Source of the DNA: Diplolepis rosae
Taxonomy: Eukaryota; Arthropoda; Insecta; Hymenoptera; Diplolepididae
NCBI GenBank assembly: GCA_030998225.1
Contig: JAPYXD010000701.1
Location: 15,112,501 to 15,176,500, forward strand
Direction: 5' to 3'
Length of the DNA: 64,000 bases
Positions 23,021 through 32,472 of this stretch are shown here, in pieces. The notes under the pieces are model-generated. The model was not told the origin of the DNA and searched no databases. It worked only from the letters and a program-made list of their open reading frames with translations. Each line of letters starts with the position of its first letter. Positions within the stretch are counted from its first letter, which is position 1. The position numbers were made by a program, and so were the translations under genes.

Positions 23021-24995
23021 ATTATCTCTGCTATGGCTGGCACCCGGAAGGGCTTCTGATGCTTAGGTAGACCCATTGCATCACAATCTGAAACCCTAGG
23101 CACGACCCCACAGCCCGTGCCAAAGGGCAAGAACCTGAGCCACGCTTTTGGTCTTAATCACCGCTACGTCTATGAAGAAGTACTCGCTTGTCCCTAATCG
23201 AGGGACAAAAGCATATTATGTGGGTAGGAGTGGCTTTGTTCTCCCCACATAATCAGCAAAGTGGACTTCCTGCAAGCCCTATCTCATGCCTGTGATAAGC
23301 GAAGTTACCATGTCTGATAAACACTCCTGTTAGGGTCTTTGCCTCAATTCTACTAAGCTCGCGCATATCTGCAGCTCATTTAGTGTTAAGATGCTTCCCC
23401 ATGAGGGTTTCTTACATTTTACATAGGATCCTACATAAGATCCTGTGAAAGATCTTATGTACCTAAGATCCTATGTAGGAATTTGGCATAAGAACTCACA
23501 TAAGATCTTACATAAGATCTTACATGAGATCTTACATATAGGATCCCATCTAAGATCCTATGTATTTTAAAGTAATAATTTTCAACTTTACATTCTAATT
23601 CAAAATTTTCTGAATAATCTGATCTATCAGGATGCTAGCGGCAGAATTTCATTAATGAGTTACTAAATACATTTTAACGATATTTTTTATTATGAAAAGA
23701 AAATAATATAGATCAGATTATTCAGAAAATTTTGAATTAGAATGTAAAGTTGCAAATTATTACTTTAAAATACATAAAATCTTACGTAAGATCTTATGTG
23801 AGTTCTTATGCCAAATTCCTACATAGGATCTTACATAAGATCTTACACAGGATCCTATGTAAGATCCTATATGAGATCCTATGTGGTATCCTACATAGGA
23901 TTTTTCAATAGGGTACATACCGTAGCCCTGTGCCACTCTTTCTGGTGATCCTCGGCCAGCCACTTACTAATATCTTCTGTGACCGACCTGTTTGAAATAC
24001 CTATTGATGGTTCTGGACCAGTTGCATTTTGATTTGCCGCTAACTTTGCTAGTCTGTCCACTATCGTGTTGTCCTTGATACTTCTGTATCCGGGAATCCA
24101 GAGAACTGTCATTTGGTTGTTTTTCGCTAGTTTAGTTAATGCTTCGAAGCATTCCCAGACCAGCTGACCAGCATCGAGATGGCCACTGACCCGTCTGTGG
24201 TCTAGACGGACACTCTGCTATATAAGCAGATGCGGATGTTCCTGCAGTGGCAAAATCCTGCGCTTTACGTGCGCATTGGAGTATGGCCGCGATCTCGGTT
24301 TGTAGAACTGTGGAGTGAGATCCCAAGGGGACCATGAGGCTCATATCGCTGTTCTTTCTATAGACGCCGGCCCCCACGCACTCCCTGTTCTTGGAGCCAT
24401 CTGCAAACCAATGGCCTCTATCAATTGGGAGGTGTACGCGACCCTTTTCCATTTTTCCATAGTTGGCAAGCTTACATTGTACTTTTTGTCGAAGAGGTAC
24501 CGTGGAAACGTCCTGACTCTCATTATTTACATGATCGGTCTCCTCGCAATGCTGGCAGTGGTTCGAAGCTTTTTTGAGATCACTGTACTAGTGTTTTCAC
24601 CAATCCTCCAGGCCGCTTTAGCAACCTCGGCTATGACGGTAAGGTGCAGGGGCTCTAGCCCCAGTAGTGCACCTAACACCGTTGTAGGTGAAGACTTCGA
24701 AGCACCAATGATCCCTTTAAAGATCAGTCCTCTGAGCCTTTCCACACCAGCTATAGTTGTCTTCTATTTGACTCTGCTCCAACAGACCACTGGTGCATAG
24801 GTTAATCTGGGTCGCAGAATCACCGTCAAGATCCACAGCAGTGAGTCAGGTTCCAGGCCTCAGTTGCTTCCAATGGCCTTCCTGCATAGCCATAGGGTTG
24901 CTATAAATGTGTTTCACTTATTTTCAAAGTGATCTTTCCAAGTTAGCTTTTTGTCCAGGATGACTCCTAGATATTTGACGCGTTCAAGGATTTCA
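23012..24995 (-). pseudogene. Decayed non-LTR retrotransposon, RT end to zinc knuckle
   Basis: Read on the minus strand, from 24985 it gives VKYLGVILDKKLTWKDH (end of the reverse transcriptase), then LLGLEPLHLTVIAEVAKAA (24527-24745). The RNase H segments follow: WFADGSKNRECVGAGVYRK (about 24370-24410) and WIPGYRSIKDNTIVDRLAKL (about 24040-24100). Beyond a foldback insertion comes the C-terminal knuckle GSPLC-stop-LCG----PTHIICFCP (23190-23340). This order and the motifs are those of R1/Jockey-type ORF2 with RNase H. Frameshifts and stops are numerous. The 3' end runs into an ATAATAATAATATTAATAATC tail at 23012-23032. The 5' part is missing, cut at the TIR element starting at 25019. Confidence 0.8.
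23416..23908. mobile_element. Foldback element with arms of AAGATCTTACAT-type units
   Basis: Each arm holds about ten tandem ~11-13-bp units (ACATAAGATCTT, ACATAGGATCCT and variants), each nearly self-complementary. Inside these, CTTTACATTCTAATTCAAAA with ATTTTCTGAATAATCTGATC at 23587-23630 is mirrored at 23705-23755. It lies inside the non-LTR sequence, separating RNase H from the zinc knuckle. The central ~75 bp are unpaired. Non-coding. Confidence 0.75.
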
Positions 24996-25112
24996 TATAT
25001 TATTGTTCAATTTTTATGTGCCACCGGCGAGCAAACTCGTTTTTTCGCTACAGTTAACAGTAGCGCAATGTAGTATATTGTGCTACAGAGGAATGAAATG
25101 TAAAAATTGAAC

Positions 25113-25227
25113 TGCGCATGCGCCTATAGCCATGCAACGGAGCACAATCTTCTTCTTATCCTTCTTCTTCTTCGTACAGCGTTAGCACCTTACTGGCAAA
25201 GCCTTGTACATTTGAACTGCGCATGCG
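25113..25227. promoter_or_regulatory. Two NRF-1/Ewg-type palindromes
   Basis: TGCGCATGCGC at 25113-25123 and TGCGCATGCG at 25218-25227, each preceded by TTGAAC and 105 bp apart. The known consensus for NRF-1 and its fly relative Ewg is YGCGCAYGCGCR. They stand upstream of an AAAATGG start context at 25269. Function is inferred from motif match only. Confidence 0.4.
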
Positions 25228-25387
25228 TCTATCAAAATCCATTACTACTACACAAGATCGATAAAATCAAAATGGCCGGGACTAGTCGTGACATATCAAG
25301 TGTAATGACTAGCGCCGCAAACAACTACAATACTAGATTAGATTCGAGTGTACGCATAAAAACTCGTATACGCACCGAAGTCACATA

Positions 25388-26308
25388 CAAGGTGTACAAG
25401 TATGAAACCGGTAATGACATCTATGTGTCGCTAGGTGAAACTATACGCTCTGTCAAACCAAATCATTGACGCCATTTCTTCGCATTGAGTTCTGTCAACA
25501 ATATTCAGTTCATAAACAATCAAGTTTCATACAACAACTAATTTTTTTTCGCTAGTAAAAATGTCGATTTTTGTGCCTTCAAACTACGATTTGCGGACAT
25601 CATTGATTTTCTGTTACCAATTGAAGAAATCTGCTTTGGAAGCCCATCGAATGCTTGTGGAAGCTTACGGCCAGCATGCTCTAGACAAAACACAGTGTTT
25701 CGAGTAGTTTAAAAAATTCCAAAGTGGTAATTTTGATGTGAGAAACGAAGATCGTGGAAAACCACCAAAAAAGTTCGAAGATTGGGATCAGAAGGGTGTT
25801 ATCTGGTTTGACCTTCTGAAACCAGGTGAAACAGTTACTGGTCAACGCTACTAACAACAATTGGCCGATTTGAATCGTGCTTTGCGCCAAAAACGTCCAG
25901 AATATCAAACTAGGCAACACAAAGTGATTTTTCTTGATGAAAATGCACCAGCACATCGAACAAAAAAGACTCGGGAATTGGTAAATTCGTACAGCTGGGA
26001 AGCCCTCCCCCATGCGGCTTATTCAACAGACTTGGCTCCATCTGACTACCACTTATTTTCATCAATGGGGCACGCACTTGCTGAACAGCGCTTCGATTCG
26101 TACGAAAATGTGAAAAAATGGCTCGATGACTGGTTTGACTTAAAAAACGAACAATTTTTTTGGCAAGGCATACACAAATTGCCAGAGAGATGGGAAAAAT
26201 GTGTCGCTATCAATGGCCATTACTTTGAAGATTGAATGTATAACCATTTTTATTAAATAAACGTGTATTTTCTCAAAAAAATTACCGGTTTCATACTTGT
26301 ACACCTGG
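25388..26308 (+). mobile_element. Internally deleted mariner, 921 bp
   Basis: TA duplications at 25386-25387 and 26309-26310. The 28-bp inverted repeats read CAAGGTGTACAAGTATGAAA and CCAGGTGTACAAGTATGAAA followed by CCGGTAAT. Full-length mariners are about 1.3 kb, so roughly 0.37 kb is missing, in agreement with the protein. Inserted in the TIR element above. A remnant that could still be cross-mobilised if a matching transposase exists. Confidence 0.9.
25561..26235 (+). pseudogene. Mariner transposase, deleted and with two stops
   Basis: The ATG at 25561 opens MSIFVPSNYDLRTSLIFCY and the N-terminal helix-turn-helix region with the usual EAYGQHAL. A TAG at 25705-25707 replaces the Trp of the CxxWF motif. 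At KFEDWDQKGVIWFDLLKPGE the reading jumps from the end of the first HTH region to just before the catalytic core's second half, a loss of about 125 codons that includes the first catalytic Asp. A TAA at 25852-25854 follows. The C-terminal part is intact: FLDENAPAH, STDLAPSDYHLF (third Asp) and HKLPERWEKCV, ending at 26235. Confidence 0.9.
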
Positions 26309-26489
26309 TATAATGGAATACGTGCTTCGATCTCCTGCGAGCATTGTCGCTCGACACGCAATAACCCACATTGTACGCCTAGGCACGTAATATAATATTA
26401 CATTAAATTCCTTGGTAGCGCAATACACAACATTGCGCTACTCTTAACTGTAATGAAAAAACGAGTTTACGCGCCGGAGGCAGATAAAA

Positions 26490-27045
26490 TATGTTGGTAA
26501 TCAGTATTGATACAACGTTGGAAACTGGTGTTGTACCAGCGCAGTACATCGTTATCATTTTGACTGTCCGCCGATAGTCGGAAGTTGGTATCCAACGTTG
26601 GACCGACGTTGGTCCGATTGTTAATTTCTGCTTGGGTAACTTCACTATCAATAGACTTTTTTTAAAGTGTACCAGTGTCGAATCAACTTTGTACAAGCAT
26701 TAGTATTTTACAGTGTTAATTATCAGAGTCGATTAGACACTGGGAGGACCTTGTACATTTACTGTCGGAAAATTACTTTTTCGACAGTCGGAAGAAGGTT
26801 GGGCCTGTTCTACATCCAACATTGTACAAACGCTGGTATTTTGTAGTCAACTACTGGAGCTGAATAGACACTGGCTAGACCTCGTACATCCACTATCGGA
26901 AAATTACTTTTTCCACAGTCGGAATAAGTTTGGGCCAATTGTTTCCGAACATTGTACCAACGTTGGCAATCAACAGTCGATCTCCTACATTGGACCAACA
27001 TTTACCCGATAGTCACAGTCGGCAGAGTGTCATGATTTCTGCTTG
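26490..27045. repeat. 131-bp minisatellite with ATTTCTGCTTGGGT ends
   Basis: Units beginning TAGACACTGG at 26734 and 26865 are 131 bp apart and share CGGAAAATTACTTTTT and ACAGTCGGAA. A first, partial unit precedes them. Palindromic ACGTTGG/CCAACGT words occur throughout. ATTTCTGCTTGGGT ends the segment twice (about 26629 and 27038), the complement of the GCAGAAAT end seen at 4211. It probably represents tandem right ends of one transposon family. Confidence 0.55.
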
Positions 27046-27240
27046 GGTTTAAACTTAAATATCTAATATATGCATTTGTATATACTAAAATATACATTAA
27101 TATTTCAAAATAGTTTAGAATAATTTTTTAAGCAAAATAGTTCAAAAATATATACATAAGAGCCCTACTTTAAATTCATAGAAAAGTTGTTCTCTTATAA
27201 GTTTACATATTGCTATATTGTTAGAAATTTCTGTATTAAT

Positions 27241-28400
27241 AGTCCAAGCAACAGGGAATTCGTTATGAATGATTTAGGACATTATTTATTTCAGAAAACG
27301 CACTGCGCCATCAGAAGAAAGGTTGGTCATAGAATAATTGTGTTATGTTTTAGACAACGAAATATGATATATAAATTTTTTATTAACATTTAAGACCAAA
27401 AAATCGCACTTTTTTTAGTTTTTTGTTCATAACATTAAAGGTAATTATCTAATCTTAATGACATTCATTGGAAAGTTGTAGACGATTAAATTTCGAACAA
27501 AATGAGTTGTCGCTTGATCTGATTGGATAATTAGAGGCGGGGGAAATTTGGAAAAACCGCGAAATTTAGCTTTTGTTAAACAAATTAATATCTCAGTTAA
27601 TTTTTAACTTTTTAGGTTGACACTTTAATTTGTTTAATGCGTTAATTGCAAAATGTCTGCTTGCCGCAGAGGTGGTCCGATTTTTATTTTGAAAACGGCT
27701 TTTAAAAATATAAATCAAGCACAACAGAACGTCAGTCTTGATTTTTCGCTAAAATGTTGCAAAGTTTGATAAAAAAAACCCCAAACATGGCTTCAAACGC
27801 CTGAACGCAGCAAAGTGACTCAGTGAAGATTGACGTTCTGTTGTGCTTTATTTATATTTTTAAAAGCCGTTTTCAAAATAAAAATCAGACCACCTCTGCG
27901 GCAAGTAGAGATTTTACAATTAACGCATTAAATAAATTAAAGTGTCAATAGCGCGAAAACGTATTATCTTAAGGTGTCCGTTTTCTTATACATTTAAAGA
28001 GCGTAAAGTCTGCTACTTTTCCACCAAACCTCAACCTCAAAAGTTAAAAATTAACTGAGATATTAATTTTTTTAACAAAAGCTAAATTTCCCGGTTTTTC
28101 CAAATTTTCTCCGCTCCTAATTATCCAATCAGATCAAACGACAGCTCATTTTATTTGCAATTCAACTGCCTACAACTTTCCAATGGATGTCATTAAGATT
28201 AGATAATTACCTTTAATGTTATAAACAAAAAACTAAAAAAAGTGCGATTTTTTAGTCTTAAATGTTAATAAAAAATTTATAAATCATAATTCGTTGTCGA
28301 AAACATGACACAATTACTCCATGACCAACCTTTCTTCTGATGGCGCAGTCCCTTTTCTGAAATAAATTATGTCCTAACAAATTCCCTGTTGCTTGGACTA
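27241..28400. mobile_element. 1.16-kb palindromic element, AGTCCAAGCAACAGGG ends
   Basis: AGTCCAAGCAACAGGGAATT at 27241 is mirrored at 28381-28400. The two ~540-bp arms match almost throughout (for example ACCTTTCTTCTGATGGCGCA, GCACTTTTTTTAG, GATAATTACCTTTAATGTTA, GACGTTCTGTTGTGCTT), meeting in a ~90-bp spacer near 27790. The right arm has an extra ~85 bp at about 27950-28035 absent from the left. TA outside both ends fits a Tc1/mariner-type target. Non-coding. Confidence 0.8.
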
Positions 28401-28409
28401 TAAGCTTCC

Positions 28410-30560
28410 ATCACATCTAATAGAAGTTTTTAGTAACTTATATCAAATTTAAAAATACTTTCATCTTAAAAAATAGAAACCTTTGCTTTGAATTTTAATA
28501 CACTTGTGAACATATTTTATTAATAGTTGCTAATTTTGATATATTTTGATTGAAAAGTTTATTTGAATTTAATAGGAATATGTATTAATTTTTTCATAAT
28601 GTACAAATCTATTAATTTTTAATTTACCACTTGTATATTTAAGTCTATTGAGATTGTTGACATTTTTAACAGTGCATAATTTAATCTGTTTTATAAAGTA
28701 TTTTCATGTGTTTTTATCCAAGTCCTTCTGTACAAATCTTATGCGAAATTTCTTAGGCATCTATATTCTCTGTAAAATTTATACATAAAAATATTTTAGT
28801 TTCAGCTTAGAGTTTTTAAGTTCATGCTGCTATTATTCAATTTTTATTCTTAAGAACTTTCATTTGGCTTATGTAATATATCAAACTTAAAATACTCTCA
28901 TCTTAAAGAAAACAAACCTCTGTTTTTGAATTTTAATACACTTTTTGTGTATATAAATATAAAAATCTATAAGTATAAAAATCTATTAATTTTTAATTTA
29001 CCACTTGTATGATGAAGTCTATTGAGATTGATAAGATTTTTAACTACCTTTACAAAAAACTAAGTAATATTGATGATTAAATTTATTAGTAATATTACCA
29101 ATCAATTTTAATGATTTACGAGTTGTCAAAGAATCTAGAAAATGATTTCAAATTAATTAGTTGAGTTTGAAATTTTTGTCACTGCCTACATTATCGGAGG
29201 ATCACTAGTCGCGTATCAGATTTTCAAAATTTTTCAAATTCTTTAATATTTGAATCTAGAAAATATTCTGTTTTATCGACACTTTGATGCATACTAAAAT
29301 TCATAATTGCCTATATTAAATTTCACATATTGTATATGCAAATGACTTCATATACTTTTATATTAAATTTAATACAAACATTTTGAAGAGTTAAGGTTAT
29401 TTTGCCTCTCAAACCAGTTATGAAACTTTATTCCATTCATCGTTTAGTTCAGGTAGATTTATAATTCCAAACCATTTTTGAATCACTATCTCTTTATGGT
29501 TTCAAATATTCTAATCAAAAAGTTATGTTATGTTATGCAAAGAAAATATTTCCTCATTAAAGATAACAGGATTTTACGCCTTTTAAAAAAATGTACAAAC
29601 TATCTAATATAATTTAATTATGAACTCAAGCAGCTGAAATCCTATGGATTAACGGAAGCTCTCCTAAACACCCAAAAACACGGAAAACATTTAAGTAATG
29701 AAACAAGGAGGCGGAGCGGATTTATCCCAAGAGCGTTTAGCCCATAGGTATTTTTTCCAAAACTTTATTTCGGCACGTTTTCTAAACATCTTTCGACTCT
29801 TAAGGCACGTCAAATGCATCTGCACCCATCAGTCTGAAGGTTTTATTGGTGTAGACTTTTAATCTCCCTCGAGAACCCCGGACCCGTCTTCTCATAGACT
29901 ACTTATAATACAGATATACAGAAATGTGCTAGAAATGTCGGCACACGTCGAAAGAAACTTCTTTATAAATTCGACGACTATATTCAAGAAAACAAGGGGG
30001 AGATATACATTTCACACTGAGTAGCTTTAAAGTTTAAAGTACATGTATAAGTGCCTATACTTTAAACACTTAGAACGGAAGTGCTTACGCGTGCATTAGA
30101 AGAGGGCACGAGCCCCAAACAAATTAGTATATGTAGTAGAATTTAAATGTTTTCTTTTAAGTAATTTTTCATTTCTTATATGTACGTAACTTCCTATCTT
30201 GCATAAATATGGGCTTTTAAAATTAATTTATGATCTATTTGTTTTTATACAATCTTTTAAATATTTGATTACTAAATAAAATAAATATCACTCAGGTGAT
30301 TCTTTTCGTTTTGTTTTCGGTCATTCTGACAATTTATTTTTATTACGTGAATAACTCTACGTATCAGTAAAAGTTGTGATTAACAAACTATTTTTATTGT
30401 ATTTATCTCTGAACAAAATAATTTAGTTAATATTTTTCGAAAACAAAAATATGAAAATTTAACACGATTCTTTTATAGAATAAAATGTAACATTTTATTC
30501 AAATGATTTTTATGTTAAGAATCAGTAATTTTTACTTAAAGTATCTTTGTTTTGAATTCT
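28410..30560. other. Mostly AT-rich DNA with one scattered repeat end
   Basis: 29178-29216 (CACTGCCTACATTATCGGAG, then TCACTAGTCGCGTATCAGA) recurs inverted at 37948-37990. 29290-29390 recurs at 35530-35585 and 38005-38090 (CATAATTGCGTATATTAAAT, then TATGCAAATGACTTCATATA). These mark dispersed pieces of one repeat. The more balanced stretch 29640-30120 holds no frame I recognise. Confidence 0.45.
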
Positions 30561-30879
30561 TTCTCTGTTAAGGCCATGGATTAATCAGACCATATGATCG
30601 ATATGGTAATTTTTTGTTTGTAAACTTTTGTGCATGCACAATAAAATATCAAGTCAAAAATTTTTTAAGATCAAAGAAAAGGCACTAAGGAAGGTCTATC
30701 GACCCTTCAATTTTTCTAATTATAAAAAAATATATTTTAGGAAAATGTTTTCTTTTTATATCGTGACATGTTTCCGTACATGTTCATTGTTTTATTGACC
30801 CACAGTGATAATTCTGAGATAATTAATTTGGCATGGGGTCAGATGTTTAAGCAGTTTTCTATCTAATAATCATATAAAT

Positions 30880-30933
30880 TTGTAAAGGCAAACGTTTCGT
30901 CCACAAATGGGGGCCCTCTTCAGTGCCAACAAT
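30880..30933 (-). ncRNA. Hammerhead-ribozyme-like motif, left arm
   Basis: On the minus strand: TTGTTGGCA, CTGAAGA, GGGCCCCCATTTGTGGAC, GAAA, CGTT, TGCCTTTACAA. All conserved core bases (CUGANGA, GAAA, UH) are present and GGCA/TGCC forms stem I. Stem II is weakened by GGAC in place of GGCC. The two-base stem III (AC/GT) has no loop and would need dimerisation, as proposed for Penelope-type hammerheads. Confidence 0.45.
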
Positions 30934-31319
30934 TTTAATTTGCATTAAAAATAGTAATTATAACCTAAGCAAGCAAAATCCATGCAACTTAATAATTATT
31001 TTTTTTTTTGGTTTTTGGTTTTTTTCTTATAATAAATTTATTTAAAAAATAGAATTAGAGCATGCGAATAGACCTTCCAGTACCGTCCTCACACAGAAGT
31101 CCTCTCCTGTCCGATTCGTGGAAAATGTGAATTGCGGAAGGACAGGAGAGGACTTTTGTGTGAGGACGGTACTGGAAGGTCTATTCGCATGCTCTAATTC
31201 TATTTTTTAAATAAATTTATTATAAGAAAAAAACAAAAAACCCAAAAAACAAAATAATTATTAAGTTGCATGGATTTTGTTGCTTAGGTTATAATTACTA
31301 TTTTTAATGCAAAATAAAA

Positions 31320-31372
31320 TTGTTGGCACTGAAGAGGGCCCCCATTTGTGGCCGAAACGTTTGCCTTTACAA
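31320..31372 (+). ncRNA. Hammerhead-ribozyme-like motif, right arm
   Basis: Stem I 5' strand TTGTTGGCA, core CTGAAGA (31329-31335), stem II GGCC--GGCC with one bulged G, GAAA (31354-31357), the self-complementary ACGT that could form stem III between two molecules, then TT with predicted cleavage after 31361, followed by TGCC pairing with GGCA and ACAA pairing with TTGT. Every core position fits the type I consensus. Activity is untested. Confidence 0.5.
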
Positions 31373-32320
31373 ATTTCTATGATTATTACATAGAAAACTG
31401 CTTAAACATCTGACCCCATGCCAAATTAATTATCTCAGAGTTTTATTTTTAATTCAAAAAATTGGACATTTGACGGATCTTCCTTAGTGCCTTTTCTTTT
31501 ATCTTGCAAGATTTTAACATCATATCTTATTTTGCATAAACAAAAGTTTACCGACAATAATTACAATATCGATCATATGGTCTGGTTGATCCATTACCTT
31601 AAAACAAACATTCTTCTCTTAAAATACGTGTTTAACACCAATAATATTTTCAAAATTATATTTTCTAACGATTTACCAACCATGATAATTACACTTTTGT
31701 ATAATTTGTGTACAATCTTATTAAATAAGTAAATAATTCAATTTCTCAATACATAAATAATGTAACGATTCAATAAGAAAGTCATGTTTTCTTACACGGA
31801 GAAACTTTTCATTGTAACATCTAGTATTATTATATTTATTTTTACTAAAAGTCAATAGGAAGCGAGGATATAGTAACAAAACTAGTTTTATTTACCATAG
31901 CGGTAGGAGGAAATACATTTTCTGAACCAATTGTAAATATAGTGCAGCTTTATAAATTACCATTGAGAGTTGCAAAGATTAATATCTTTGATGGCAAATT
32001 GAAACTAGAAATAAGTGATACCTATATAAATAAAAAGTAAAACTATCTATGCAAGAATTGGTCTTTTGAATAATATAAATTGCAAAATAGTTTAGAGAAA
32101 TTACCATTGTCAATAGTAATGAACAATGAAGAGAGAAAGACTTGAATACTTTGCAATCAAATACATTATATATTGGAATAGTACGTTGTCAAAATTCCCA
32201 TTGGAAATATTAAATGTACTGCCGAGTGACGTCAGATACGCCGAACGTTTCTGATACTACCCGAGGATCGCTCCATGTGCTCGTTATGATTATTTGTCGG
32301 TAGCCGATATAGTAATATAT

Positions 32321-32441
32321 TTTTACATTCTCATCATGGATGAGAAGGTATTGGTTTTATGTGAAAAATGACTTTCGAAATTTTCATCAAATCTTTACGT
32401 TTTGAGACCCCCTGAGTCAGAAAAAATGGTTTTTACGAAAG

Positions 32442-32472
<31 letters not shown>

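Larger units (their letters stand above)
25019..26482. mobile_element. TIR element hosting a mariner; TGCCNCCGGCG ends
   Basis: From 25019, TGCCACCGGCG, then AAACTCGTTTTTTCGCTACAG, TTAACAGTAGCGCAATGTAG and GAATGAAATG are mirrored at 26402-26482 (ATTCCTTGGTAGCGCAATAC, GCGCTACTCTTAACTGTAAT, AAAACGAGTTT, CGCCGGAGGCA). Arms are about 80 bp. No clear target duplication. Removing the mariner leaves about 540 bp of unusually GC-balanced interior (25098-25387, 26309-26401), with two NRF-1-like palindromes and a short ATG frame (MAGTSRDISSVMTS at 25271) that could be captured host promoter and exon sequence. Confidence 0.7.
30572..31598. mobile_element. 1.03-kb TTAA palindrome with a ribozyme-like core in each arm
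   Basis: TTAA at 30568-30571 and 31599-31602. The arms begin GGCCATGGATTAATCAGACC and, inverted, GGTAATGGATCAACCAGACC, both followed by ATATGATCGATAT. They continue through AAGAAAAGGCACTAAGGAAG, TAATTAATTTGGCATGGGGT and the hammerhead-like segment into a ~75-bp perfect inner stem (GCATGCGAATAGACCTTCCA with GTACCGTCCTCACAC) around 31077-31190. The left arm carries ~70 extra bases (30735-30810). No protein is encoded. Confidence 0.85.

Noticed and set aside
23416..23908. CRISPR-like regular short repeats
   Set aside because: Units are 11-13 bp, self-complementary, without unique spacers, and arranged as two inverted arms in a eukaryotic context.
24315..24800. 161-codon plus-strand frame
   Set aside because: It is antisense to the RNase H and RT-end segments of the non-LTR element, which are recognisable on the minus strand.
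25107..25469. 120-codon frame crossing the mariner left end
   Set aside because: It joins TIR-element interior with mariner terminal repeat. Before the mariner inserted, the frame would have met a TAA at the target site.
30572..31598. Head-to-head genes or a bidirectional promoter between the palindrome arms
   Set aside because: No frame in either arm exceeds chance, and the symmetry is fully explained by an inverted-repeat element.
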